DNA from: Methanomicrobia archaeon DTU008 | Lineage (GTDB): Archaea; Thermoplasmatota; Thermoplasmata; Methanomassiliicoccales; Methanomassiliicoccaceae | Assembly (NCBI GenBank): GCA_001512965.1 | Contig: LFRW01000029.1 | Location: 1-45,618 of the forward strand | Direction: 5' to 3' | Length of the DNA: 45,618 bases | In this document: positions 1 through 8,083 of the stretch, one piece after another | Position numbering within the stretch: position 1 is the stretch's first letter | Layout: the number at the start of each line of letters is the position of its first letter | Made by a program: the position numbers and the translations under genes | The notes under the pieces: generated by a model | The model's input: the letters and a program-made list of their open reading frames with translations, nothing else | Databases searched by the model: none | What the model was told of the DNA's origin: nothing

Positions 1-76
1 TTGATAGGACAGGGGTGTAAGTACCAAGGTTCGCCGAGGTATTCAGCCCGCTGTTACTAACGTTCGCGCCGCTAGT
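1..76 (+). rRNA. 23S ribosomal RNA, 3' end (partial)
   Basis: The window opens inside the last helices of a 23S rRNA. The string TTGATAGGACAGGGGTGTAA, the following GAGGTATTCAGCC and the terminal ACTAA match the conserved 3' end of archaeal 23S rRNA, which in haloarchaea reads TTGATAG...GGGGTGTA...GAGG...TTAAGCCC...CACTAAC. The exact mature end is uncertain by about 10 bases. No 5S rRNA or tRNA follows within the next 340 bases, consistent with unlinked rRNA genes as in Thermoplasmata. Confidence 0.85.
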
Positions 77-418
77 GTCGGCTTAGCAGTCAAACGAATT
101 GCGTATGATCGGGATCTTCCAATTTTACATTTTCTATATCTCTCTGGTTCAGTGTCATTTCTCACAGTTCATCAGAGCGATCGTGCCATCCGCCTTTTGC
201 GATAGGACGGTATGGGGTAGTGAAAACTATCAATGCTGTTCTAACGATATCGCTACGGCGATGATGAGCGGTCACGATGCTTGACGATGACGTCGTTCAC
301 TCTCTCTCGATCGTATGCCGTCATCGATGTGATGCAATGGCGCCGGCCTCGATGACATGTTAGCTCTCGGCCGATCGAATAGGTCGATGTGGGCCGCGGA
401 GATGGTGGATCAATATCC
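77..418. other. intergenic region downstream of 23S rRNA
   Basis: I see no gene here. I looked for a 5S rRNA, a tRNA and a small conserved ORF and found none. A T-rich stretch around 117-140 (TTTTACATTTTC) is a plausible termination zone for the rRNA transcript. The ORF that can be drawn through 99-284 has no coding character. Confidence 0.5.
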
Positions 419-1786
419 TCATGGCGCCATGACGGTCATCAACCAGTCTAGCTTGACCTGGTTGCCGAGGATGTAAGCTCCGATCTGGCAATGCATGCCT
501 GCTGCTTCTTCATCGGTGAACAGCCTGTACTCCTTGGGACACGTCAGGTTTTCATACAATGCCATGGCCTGCCCCTTCGGCATGCTGGTATCGTTCTCCG
601 CATCGCACACAAGGGTCGGGCAGACGATGTCGCCGGCCAGGCCCTCCATGCTCATCCTGGCGAGGGCCAGCATGTAGTCGACCGGGGTCGTTTCACCGAA
701 GGCGTACATCCCGTGTTCGAAGGACCATCTCATGTCGGTGCTCTTCCCCATCATGTCATGGAACATCTCGTTGAACCTATCCGGCTCCGCCATCATGCCG
801 TCGATGAACCATGCCTTCGCCTGCTCCATGGTGGAGCCGGGCGGGGCGTTCTGCAAGGCCTGCCCTCCAACGATATCGTAGACCCCGCCGTCGGCGATGA
901 GCGCGGCGATCCGATGCTCGAACGCGGCGGCGCGGGGTGCCAGGTATCCGCCAAGACTGATACCCCACAGGGCGATGCGGTCCTTGTCCACGTCCGTCCT
1001 GGCCTCCAGGTGATCGATCACGGGCGTCACCACGTTCTCCCAGTCGGCGCGGAAGTGCAGTCCCTGGACCCTCAGCACCTCCCCTTGTCCAGGGCCCTCG
1101 AACGTGAGCACGTTGTACCCCCGCTTCATCGCTGCCAGGGCATAGGGGTACAGTTCCTCCTGGGTACCGTCGAAGCCGGTATGCACGATGATGGTCGCCC
1201 TGGGCGTCCCCCCCTCATCGACCTTGTAGAAGTATCCGGGCAGGGTGGTCCCCTCGTACGCTATGCTCACGCGTTCGAAGTCTACCCCCGACAGCTGGAG
1301 GCTCTGCACGAAGAGGTCCCTGCTCTCTCCCCACAGGTACGGTATCCGGGGGTCCTGCGGGTTGCCGTGCAGGTAGAACTCGGCTGCGCGGAAGTATGTG
1401 CTTGCACGCAGATAGGACTCCGCCGCGCTGATGTTGTGCCCCCTCGCCAGGGCTTCATCCCCCATCTTCTTGACGCGCTCGGCGGTGGCGGTCCATTCCC
1501 GGCACCAGCTCTCGAAGTCCCTCTCCACGATCCTTTGAGCGGTCTGCACGCATTCCCCTATATCCGCGCCCCCGTACACCGAACAGCCCATGGTCCGCAT
1601 GAACTGGAAGGAGAACGAGGGGTCCTTGAAGACATAACCATCGGTGTTGACCATGACGACCCTCTCCTTGGGCGGCTGGAGTGCGAACGCGGCGAGGATG
1701 AGTGTTGCGGCGACAAGCACCGTCATGATGCTCATCATCACCTCCTTCGCACCGGGGCTAGGGACTGGAACCCGATCGTCGGACAT
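419..1786 (-). CDS. membrane-anchored alpha/beta hydrolase
   Basis: This is a 455-residue serine hydrolase of the alpha/beta fold. A single hydrophobic segment at about residues 18-36 should anchor it in the membrane, with the enzyme probably outside. An alpha-helical region (about 80-160) precedes the catalytic domain, as in the FrsA/2,6-dihydropseudooxynicotine hydrolase-like group. The nucleophile elbow is G-I-S-L-G-G (Ser277), the probable oxyanion region is HTGFDG (202-207), the acid may be Asp399 and the histidine His432 (AGMH). The substrate cannot be told. A second Met pair at residues 17-18 could be an alternative start, but the AT-rich box at about 1816-1826 fits the start at 1786. 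The gene stands alone, next to the rRNA. Confidence 0.75.
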   Translation of the reverse strand: MSDDRVPVPSPGAKEVMMSIMTVLVAATLILAAFALQPPKERVVMVNTDGYVFKDPSFSFQFMRTMGCSVYGGADIGECVQTAQRIVERDFESWCREWTATAERVKKMGDEALARGHNISAAESYLRASTYFRAAEFYLHGNPQDPRIPYLWGESRDLFVQSLQLSGVDFERVSIAYEGTTLPGYFYKVDEGGTPRATIIVHTGFDGTQEELYPYALAAMKRGYNVLTFEGPGQGEVLRVQGLHFRADWENVVTPVIDHLEARTDVDKDRIALWGISLGGYLAPRAAAFEHRIAALIADGGVYDIVGGQALQNAPPGSTMEQAKAWFIDGMMAEPDRFNEMFHDMMGKSTDMRWSFEHGMYAFGETTPVDYMLALARMSMEGLAGDIVCPTLVCDAENDTSMPKGQAMALYENLTCPKEYRLFTDEEAAGMHCQIGAYILGNQVKLDWLMTVMAP

Positions 1787-2237
1787 CGATCCCCATCGAG
1801 GATCGTTTTTTTCTTATTTTTATCATTTGTTGATCGATGACCGATATGCCTCTAACGAAATGACCATGATGTGCGGTCCATCCATATGCACGGTCGACGG
1901 ACGGACCCCATGGTATTAGGATCAAGGAACGCGTGGTGCCGATCTTTCCCACGTCCGTGCGATGCGAGCATGGGGGCTACTGGCCTCCTATAAGGACCTA
2001 CCGCCCTGGCTTGCCCCTCCGGCATGGGTCCAGCGGTCGTCGGACCCGATCCGTATCACGATGGGCCGACCGGGAACATGACGTCCGGCCCCCGGCGATG
2101 GTGGGAGGTCAGCATCGTCCGACGTTTCGGTCGCTTGCATGCCTCGCAGAACGCATCCGACAAACGTGCCAGATATTTTTATTCGTTCGTCACTTTTCAG
2201 GAAAGACTATATAGGCGCATCATCTACCGAACCAGCG
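1787..2237. other. intergenic region with two divergent promoters
   Basis: The region separates the minus-strand hydrolase from the plus-strand MBL-fold gene. AT-rich boxes sit near each end: about 1816-1826 for the hydrolase, and about 2172-2180 (ATATTTTTA) or 2208-2214 (CTATATA) for the MBL gene. The middle, about 1860-2160, holds no reading frame with coding character and no RNA gene I can recognise. Confidence 0.4.
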
Positions 2238-2876
2238 ATGACCATCCATATGCTCCAGGGAGCGGGGTATGATTCTAATTGCTATCTCGTCACTGGGGAA
2301 AGGCCCATACTGGTAGACACGGGTACTGGCATCAACCATCGCCGCCTGGTGGGGCGGATCGATGAGGTGGTCGGTGACAGGAGGGTGGACATCGTCCTTA
2401 CGCATAGGCACTACGATCATGTCGGAGGAGCGCGCCGCATGGCGGAGGCGCTCGACGCCGAGGTGATGATGCATCCGCTCGACGCTGCCCCGGTCAGGGA
2501 GGGCAGCTCCGAGGGGACCTCGGCCAACATCTTCGGAGAGGTGTTCGAGGCGGTGGAGGTATCCGACATCGAGGATGGCCACGTCATCGACACCGGAGAT
2601 CACGTTTTCACGGTCCTGCATACCCCTGGCCACTCGGTCGGGGGGATATGCCTCTATGAGGGGGAGACAGGCATCCTCATCTCGGGAGACACGGTCTTCG
2701 CGGACGGTGTCGGGAGATGGGACCTGCCCACGGGAGACGTCGCATCCCTAGCGGCGTCCATCAGGAAGCTCGCCGACCTGCATCCGGTGGATCTGTACCC
2801 GGGGCACGGTCCGTGTGTCAGGGGGAGAGCCCATGAACGCATGGGAATTGCCTTGAGGTATCTGGGGGAAATCTAA
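2238..2876 (+). CDS. MBL-fold metallohydrolase (glyoxalase II-like)
   Basis: This is a 212-residue metallo-beta-lactamase-fold hydrolase. The signature T-H-x-H-x-D-H is present as THRHYDH at residues 55-61, followed by the HTPGHSVGG metal-ligand segment, the SGDTVF segment carrying the bridging aspartate, and a terminal PGHGP. The start was placed at ATG 2238 because the protein then begins at the first strand of the fold; the reading frame is open further upstream but that part does not look coding. A CTATATA box at about 2208 would make the message nearly leaderless. The stop TAA overlaps the ATG of the next gene (TAATG), so it is translationally coupled to sua5. The substrate is unknown; thioester or glyoxalase II-type hydrolysis is the usual assignment. 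Confidence 0.8.
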   Translation: MTIHMLQGAGYDSNCYLVTGERPILVDTGTGINHRRLVGRIDEVVGDRRVDIVLTHRHYDHVGGARRMAEALDAEVMMHPLDAAPVREGSSEGTSANIFGEVFEAVEVSDIEDGHVIDTGDHVFTVLHTPGHSVGGICLYEGETGILISGDTVFADGVGRWDLPTGDVASLAASIRKLADLHPVDLYPGHGPCVRGRAHERMGIALRYLGEI

Positions 2877-3514
2877 TGGAGATCATAAGAGCGAAGGAGG
2901 AAGGTGGGGTCCCCACGATCCCCGAATCGGACAAGAAGCGCATACTGGCGGAACTGTCGGCCGGTCGACTTATAGTCTATCCGACCGAGACCGTCTATGG
3001 ACTGGGCTGCGACCCGTTCGACGAGACGGCCGTGAAGAGGGCGTTCATGGCGAAGCGCAGGCCGTTCGACATGGCCATGTCGGTGGTCGTCAGCAACCTT
3101 CCCATGATGGAGGAGCTTGGCATCCTGGACGACAAGGCGCGGAAGCTGGTGAAGAAGTTCATGCCTGGTCCGCTGACCCTCATCGTCAAGAAGCGGCCCT
3201 CTGTCCCGGACATCCTGACCGCGTCGACGAACGAGATAGGGGTGCGAATACCCGACCATCCTCTGGCCCTCAGCCTCATCGATTCGTTCGGGCCGTTGGT
3301 CACCACATCTGCGAACATCCACTCTCACAAGAGCCCGATCACCTGCCAGGACGCCATCGACGATCTCGGCGCCACGGTCAGCATATACATCGATGCCGGG
3401 CCGTCAAGACTTGGTAAGCCGTCGACCATCGTTCAGCTGATCGATGATGAGATGACCATCATTCGGCAGGGAACCATCACGAGGGAACAGATAGAGGCGG
3501 CTCTGAATGAATGA
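2876..3514 (+). CDS. sua5: threonylcarbamoyl-AMP synthase (Sua5/YrdC family)
   Basis: The product makes threonylcarbamoyl-AMP from threonine, bicarbonate and ATP, the first step of t6A formation at position 37 of ANN-decoding tRNAs. The YrdC core is clear: IVYPTETVYGLGCD near residue 35, an AKRRPFDMAMSVVV segment equivalent to the KxR...P motif, MPGPLTLIVK, and VTTSANIHSHKSP. At 212 residues it has only the YrdC domain and lacks the C-terminal Sua5 domain of longer archaeal homologues. The start overlaps the stop of the MBL gene by one base, and its end overlaps map by 8 bases, so the three genes form one operon. Confidence 0.9.
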   Translation: MEIIRAKEEGGVPTIPESDKKRILAELSAGRLIVYPTETVYGLGCDPFDETAVKRAFMAKRRPFDMAMSVVVSNLPMMEELGILDDKARKLVKKFMPGPLTLIVKKRPSVPDILTASTNEIGVRIPDHPLALSLIDSFGPLVTTSANIHSHKSPITCQDAIDDLGATVSIYIDAGPSRLGKPSTIVQLIDDEMTIIRQGTITREQIEAALNE

Positions 3515-4397
3515 GGAAGAACTCGCCGCCCTGAGAAGGGCCGGGGCCATCGCTCGCGAGGCCAGGGACCTTGGGGCGAGCATGATAGGAGAGGGAGTGT
3601 CCCTCCTCGAGGTCGCGGAGGAGGTCGAATCGCGGATCATCTCCCTGGGCGCCAGGCCGGCGTTCCCCTGCAACATCAGCATAAACGAGGTCGCGGCGCA
3701 CTTCACTCCCCGGACGGGGGATAAGATGAAGTTCGCCAACGGCGACCTGGTCAAGCTCGACGTGGGCGCGCACGTCGACGGGTTCATCGGCGACACCGCG
3801 GTGACGGTCGAGGTCGGGACAAGGAACTGGACCAGTCTGATCGAGTCGTCGGCCAAGGGCCTCGCGGTCGCCGTGGAGATGATCGGTGAAGGCGTGCTGC
3901 TCAACACCGTGGGCGGGGCGGTCGACCGTGCGATACGCAGCAACGGCCATGTGCCGGTGGCGAACCTGACGGGCCACTCGATGAAGCGGTACAACCTTCA
4001 TGCCGGGATCAGCGTGCCCAGCTACGATGATGGCAACGTCGTGAAGGTGCCCGGGGACGTGGTGCTCGCGGTCGAGCCGTTCGCCACCAACGGGGCCGGG
4101 CAGGTGAAAAATTCAAAGCCCGGGAACATCTATCGTATCATGCGTGAACGGGAACTGCGCGACAAGGCCGCGGCCGAACACTTCCAGCTCCTCAAGGAGA
4201 ACTTCGGCACCCTGCCGTTCTGCGAGAGATGGGCGACCGCCCTCGATCCCAAGGCATCGGTGCACCTCCGGATGCTGGTCCGACATGGCCTGGTGTTCTC
4301 ATACCCCATGCTCGTGGAGGTCCGGGGCGGGAAGGTATCGCAGAAGGAGCACACCGTGGTGATACACGATTCCAGGGCAGAGGTGACGACTCAATAA
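3507..4397 (+). CDS. map: methionine aminopeptidase, type II
   Basis: This enzyme removes the initiator methionine from new proteins. All five metal ligands of the family are visible: Asp85 and Asp96 (11 residues apart, as in the Pyrococcus enzyme), His157 in NLTGH, Glu190 in VEPFAT and Glu281 in QKEHTVV; the catalytic His65 precedes them. The insertion between about residues 200 and 265 marks it as type II, the archaeal and eukaryotic class. The length of 296 residues is normal. It overlaps the end of sua5 by 8 bases, so it is probably co-transcribed with the two upstream genes. Confidence 0.95.
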   Translation: MNEEELAALRRAGAIAREARDLGASMIGEGVSLLEVAEEVESRIISLGARPAFPCNISINEVAAHFTPRTGDKMKFANGDLVKLDVGAHVDGFIGDTAVTVEVGTRNWTSLIESSAKGLAVAVEMIGEGVLLNTVGGAVDRAIRSNGHVPVANLTGHSMKRYNLHAGISVPSYDDGNVVKVPGDVVLAVEPFATNGAGQVKNSKPGNIYRIMRERELRDKAAAEHFQLLKENFGTLPFCERWATALDPKASVHLRMLVRHGLVFSYPMLVEVRGGKVSQKEHTVVIHDSRAEVTTQ

Positions 4398-4628
4398 GGG
4401 GCAAGAGTAAGGAGGGAGGGTGCCGACCTCTTCAGAATCTGTGGGTGGTTCGAATCTGGAGGAATAGTGAACTTATACGGCACCACTCCCTTGCCTGCAG
4501 GATACAGGCGCTCTAATATAGGGTTTTATATATTAGTAGTTTTCGCGCTTTCGTCATGCTGGCCATTTGATGTTTCGGCAGGCCAGATGCCGACCGGCCT
4601 GCCGTCCGGGGCGAGGATCCGTTCGGGC

Positions 4629-5513
4629 TCACAGCCTGGCCTTCAGGTCCTCGAACATTGCCTGGGTGTCCTCCACGGTCGAGAGGTTGAAGGCGAGTAT
4701 CCCTCCGGAATGGCGCACGACGATGTGCAGCGGGACGTCGTTGTATGATGCCAGGACATAGCGGCCGAACTCGTCGTTATTGAAGTTGCCGCTGCGTATG
4801 TTGGTGCCTCCGAAGCCACCGACGCGGCGGCCGATGTCGAGATCGTCCCTCAGCTCGACCGAATCGATCTGATCGTACGGTATGAGCTTGTTCACCATCG
4901 GGGCATCGACCTTGAGGCCATCGTCCTGGAGGGAGGCGTCCACTCCTCCCGCCGGGGCGACGAGGACGAGCACGATGACGATCACGGCCGTGATTATCGC
5001 TCCAAGCACCAGCAATGCATAGAGGGTCTGCCTCTCGCGCTTCTTGTCCTCCTCGGTGCGGAGCAGCTTGGGATCGGTCGCTCCTTCCTTCAGGAATCGG
5101 CCGCCGGTGTTCATGTACACTATGCCGCCGATGATGATCGCCATGCCGGCGGAGAGAAGCACCCAGAAGGGCCATGCCTCCGTGAGCAGGAATATCGATT
5201 CCATCGCCAGCAGCATCAGGATTACGCTGAAGAAGACGAGCTTCCCGACGAACTTGGCCAGCCTCTCGGTGTCGTACTGCTCTCGAACATGGCGGGGGGA
5301 CGTGTTGTAGCCCGCGATGAACATGGCCCCCTTCCCGGTCAACCACATGTATGCTGACAGGGCGATGATGGGGAACAAGGTGAAGAGCAGTATGGACTGG
5401 AACGTGATATCGATCGCGTCGCCACCGTCAAGTATCATCAGGCCGGTCAACGCGGCGGGGATCAGCAGCCCCGCTGCGATCAGCAGGATGAGGATCCTCT
5501 TGTCTCTATCCAT
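4629..5513 (-). CDS. DUF3784-like membrane protein with C-terminal PH-like domain
   Basis: This 294-residue protein joins two parts. The first (about 1-140) has four hydrophobic segments and the pattern GKGAMFIAGYNT followed by a loop and a second helix pair, which is the signature of the DUF3784 membrane family. A charged linker (TEEDKKRERQ) leads to a fifth membrane helix at about 170-190. The rest is a soluble beta-rich domain with LIPYDQIDSVELRDDL, typical of bacterial-type PH domains. Its function is unknown. It stands alone, with the tRNA-Leu gene starting upstream in the other direction. The family assignment is from pattern recognition and was not searched. Confidence 0.65.
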   Translation of the reverse strand: MDRDKRILILLIAAGLLIPAALTGLMILDGGDAIDITFQSILLFTLFPIIALSAYMWLTGKGAMFIAGYNTSPRHVREQYDTERLAKFVGKLVFFSVILMLLAMESIFLLTEAWPFWVLLSAGMAIIIGGIVYMNTGGRFLKEGATDPKLLRTEEDKKRERQTLYALLVLGAIITAVIVIVLVLVAPAGGVDASLQDDGLKVDAPMVNKLIPYDQIDSVELRDDLDIGRRVGGFGGTNIRSGNFNNDEFGRYVLASYNDVPLHIVVRHSGGILAFNLSTVEDTQAMFEDLKARL

Positions 5514-5611
5514 GCATGCCAGAATCGCATCCCTGTTCTTTACCTTATCTTCATCCGCTCGTCGGAGCTTCCGACCCCAGTGCTCGAAGGCGGGCTGGGC
5601 GATGTGCTAAC

Positions 5612-5620
5612 CTTTAATTA
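5612..5620 (+). promoter_or_regulatory. TATA box of the tRNA-Leu gene
   Basis: CTTTAATTA lies 28-36 bases upstream of the mature tRNA 5' end, the spacing expected for an archaeal box A serving a tRNA with a short leader. The surrounding sequence is GC-rich, so the box stands out. Confidence 0.6.
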
Positions 5621-5647
5621 GGAATGTGGCTTTACGAAACCCGTCAG

Positions 5648-5758
5648 GCGAGGGTAGCCAAGCCAGGTCAATGATGAGACGACTCATCGGCCAAAGGCGA
5701 CAGACTCAAGATCTGTTCCTGAAGAGGTTCGCCGGTTCGAATCCGGCCCCTCGCACCA
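5648..5758 (+). tRNA. tRNA-Leu(CAA) with a D-loop intron and encoded CCA
   Basis: The acceptor stem GCGAGGG (5648-5654) pairs with CCCTCGC (5748-5754), followed by the discriminator A and an encoded CCA. The anticodon stem ACAGA/TCTGT encloses the loop CTCAAGA with anticodon CAA at 5707-5709, which reads UUG. A long variable arm (about 5717-5729) and the T arm (GCCGG-TTCGAAT-CCGGC) are both clear. The D arm is broken by 23 extra bases (5672-5694); removing them gives a standard archaeal class II leucine tRNA. The anticodon loop, the usual site of archaeal tRNA introns, has none. The gene is expected to be transcribed alone, ending in the T-tract at 5793-5798. Confidence 0.95.
5672..5694 (+). 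other. tRNA intron in the D-loop, bulge-helix-bulge fold
   Basis: A standard splicing motif can be folded. The intron stem is GATGAG (5673-5678) with CTCATC (5683-5688) over an ACGA loop. The central 4-bp helix is GGTC (5666-5669) with GGCC (5689-5692), including one G-U pair. The two 3-base bulges are AAT (5670-5672) and AAA (5693-5695). The outer helix is GCC (5662-5664) with GGC (5696-5698), with one unpaired A at 5665. Cutting after the second base of each bulge, as the archaeal splicing endonuclease does, removes exactly 5672-5694 and leaves GGTCAA joined to AGGC, a normal D-loop. The fold is seen in the sequence; splicing is inferred. Confidence 0.85.
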
Positions 5759-5792
5759 TCCTTCCTCGACCTATGGACGTCCCCATCGTTCC

Positions 5793-5798
5793 TTTTTT
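5793..5798 (+). terminator. T-tract behind tRNA-Leu
   Basis: TTTTTT lies 35 bases downstream of the tRNA 3' end. Archaeal transcription often ends at such tracts. No hairpin precedes it. Confidence 0.4.
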
Positions 5799-5820
5799 CA
5801 TGCCGTGAGGTCCATCCCTG

Positions 5821-7512
5821 TTGGACATCATCGGTCCGGAAGGTCCTTCATCATCTGCGAACGGGGCCTTCGCCTTCTGCACCCTGACCACCGTCACCAT
5901 ACCCGACAATGTCGCAACGATAGGCAGCGAGGCCTCCTATTATTGCATCTATCTGGAAACCATCACGATCGGAAATGGTGTCATCAGCATCGGGGACCGT
6001 GACTTCTATTGTTGCTGGGGCCTTGAGTCCGTCACCATTCCCGACAGTGTGACCATGATCGGTGGCGAGGCCTTCGCCTTCTGCGACGGCCTGACATCGG
6101 TCAAGATGGGCAATGGTGTCACCACGATCGGTAACCATGGCTTTGCGAAATGCTATGCTCTCACATCCGTCACCATCCCGGCCAATGTCACATCCGTCGG
6201 GATCGGCGCCTTCTCCGATTGCGATTCACTGGCATCGATCGATGTCGACCCGAACAACCCCAACTACGCCAGCATCGATGGGGCCCTATACAACAAGGAA
6301 TGCACGGTCCTGATACAGTGCCCCGGTGGAAGAGGTGGGGAGTACACGATCCCGGATGACGTGGAAAGGATAGGGGATGAAGCCTTCCTCGGATGTGAAG
6401 GACTTACATCGATCATCATCCCTGGAAGCGTGACCGTCATCGGCGATTACGCCTTCTACTACCGTCCATCCCTGAGGGCCATGGTGTTCCATGGCGACGC
6501 TCCGACGATCGGGTCATATTGGATGGAAGGATACGGCAGCGGGCTGATGGTATATCATTACGAGGGAGCGACCGGTTTCGACGGTCCGGACTGGGAGGAG
6601 TTGCCACTGAGGATGATACCCTCTCCGTCCATCGTCATCACTGGTCCGCAAACCGACGAGTACATTTCTACATCGAGGGTGGTTGTGAAATGGACATCTC
6701 AAAATGCCACGAGAACGGAGATCAGCATAGATGGCATGGGGTGGGAGGAGGCCCATGGCAACGGCCGTGAGGTAACGTTGGCCGATGGACCTCGTCTCAT
6801 AAAGGTCCGCGTCACCGATGGGTTCGGAAGGACGAACGAGACCTCAGTGACCTTCACCATAGACACGATCGCGCCTGAGCTGTCCATAGTATCTACTCGG
6901 GACGGGGCGTACATCGACTCAGGCGATGTTTTGGTCGAGTATAGCGCCACCGATGATGGTTCAGGCGTCGCTTACTACCGTTGCCGCATCGACGGCAGTG
7001 ATTGGTCTGCTAGCACGACGGATCTGTCCCATGTCTTCGATGGCCTCTCCGATGGCATCCACGTGGTCGAGGTCAGAGCATTCGACCGTGCCGGTAACCA
7101 TGCGGAGGTATACGTCACGTTCACCGTCGACACCGTCGCGCCTGAGCTGAACATCATATCGCCAGGGGATGGCGACATCCTCGATTCAAGTGATGCGAAG
7201 GTCGAATGGTCGGCAACCGACGTGACCTCCGGCCTGAAGGAGTTCATGTACCAGCTTGACGACGGTCCGTGGACAAGCACTGACATGGTCAACGGTACCG
7301 AGCTCGTCGGACTCTCGGATGGGACCCACGCCCTCCGTGTAAGGGCCTATGACACGGCTGAAAACGTCGCCGAGACGAACGTCACGTTCACCGTCGCCAC
7401 TCCCTCGCCGCCAGGTAGGGGCCATGATAATGTTCCTCTTGTCATCAGCATAGGGGGAATGATCGGGATCGCGACCGCACTAGGGGCGTTGCTGCCCTCC
7501 AGACGGCCGTGA
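5821..7512 (+). pseudogene. 5'-truncated BspA-like leucine-rich-repeat surface protein
   Basis: The frame encodes about seven to eight LRR_5 (BspA-type) repeats of about 23 residues (consensus LTSVTIPDNVTxIGxxAFxxC), then three Ig-like repeats of about 90 residues with the DTVAPELxIxSPxDG pattern, and a C-terminal membrane helix (VPLVISIGGMIGIATALGAL) with a short basic tail. Such proteins are normally exported and cell-surface bound. Here the N-terminus lacks any signal peptide: the frame begins within the first repeat, an in-frame TGA lies at 5806-5808, and the only early start is a TTG at 5821. The gene therefore looks cut at its 5' end, 62 bases from the tRNA. It could be a remnant or an unusual leaderless form; the rest of the frame is intact. 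Confidence 0.7.
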
Positions 7513-7585
7513 GAAGTTCGGAATGATGAGAGAGTTCGATCGGCCGAGGGGCGACGGTCGGTGCGCCACCTTCGGCGATCGAGCT

Positions 7586-8083
7586 CTAGAACGGTCCGGC
7601 GAAGAGGCCCAGCTTCCTTGCGACGCTCTTGAGGTCCAACCCTTCGTCCGAGGGATCGAGGCCGGTCCATTCGAACGGGTCGGTGAGAACGCACACCCCG
7701 CTGTCGTTCAGGACACCCAGCCCAGCGGTCCTAGAGTCGTCGACGATCTTCTTGTCGGGGAACAGTTCGGTCATGGCGGCCCGGGCCTCCTGGCAGGCAA
7801 GCGGGATGATGACGTCGATCTCGTCATATTCGCCGTCGGCGACCCACTTCTCCTTCCTGACGCGGATGCCGTCATAGTAGCAGGAGGCCGGCATCAACTC
7901 CTCCTTCCTGACGTCGAAGCCGTCGGAGCGCAAGCGCGATGCCAGCTCCTTCATCGACTCCTCCCCTCCGAATCCGTGGCTGGCCTTCGCACATGTGTTG
8001 CAGGACCAGACCGCTATGCGGGCGCCCTTCTCGATCAAGCCCTTCAGTTCATCGTAGGTCATGGTCCTGAGGGAGGCGATCAT
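7586..8083 (-). CDS. MetV-like cysteine protein (second of a tandem pair)
   Basis: This 165-residue protein resembles the zinc/iron-sulfur subunit MetV of methylenetetrahydrofolate reductase (MTHFR C-terminal domain, PF12225). Visible family features are VWSCNTCAK (Cys28, Cys31), a GGEE segment, a single Cys in MPASCYY, IIPLACQEA and a FPDKKIV strand. The order C-x-x-C, GGE, C, A-C matches MetV. Its ATG overlaps the TGA of the upstream paralogue by 4 bases, so the two are co-translated. No metF is in the window. The reaction cannot be assigned; an iron-sulfur electron-transfer subunit is the family-based guess. Confidence 0.6.
   Translation of the reverse strand: MIASLRTMTYDELKGLIEKGARIAVWSCNTCAKASHGFGGEESMKELASRLRSDGFDVRKEELMPASCYYDGIRVRKEKWVADGEYDEIDVIIPLACQEARAAMTELFPDKKIVDDSRTAGLGVLNDSGVCVLTDPFEWTGLDPSDEGLDLKSVARKLGLFAGPF

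Noticed and set aside
256-300. C/D-box-like sequence (ATGATGA near 259)
   Set aside because: A C-box match exists, but no proper D, D' or C' boxes at the required spacing were found.
491-1840. Long plus-strand open frame antisense to the alpha/beta hydrolase
   Set aside because: It is a GC-driven shadow of the real gene: no family motif, histidine- and glycine-rich composition, no promoter.
4436-4462. tRNA-like string TTCAGAATCTGTGGG...GGTTCGAATC
   Set aside because: It looks like the anticodon loop and T loop of a tRNA, but neither the anticodon stem nor the T stem can be paired, and no acceptor or D arm lies upstream. At best a remnant; more likely chance.
4576-4604. 9-bp inverted repeat CGGCAGGCC...GGCCTGCCG just past the end of the DUF3784-like gene
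   Set aside because: It could be a terminator for the minus-strand gene, but no T-run follows on that strand and the 11-base loop is poor. GC-rich inverted repeats are frequent in this sequence.
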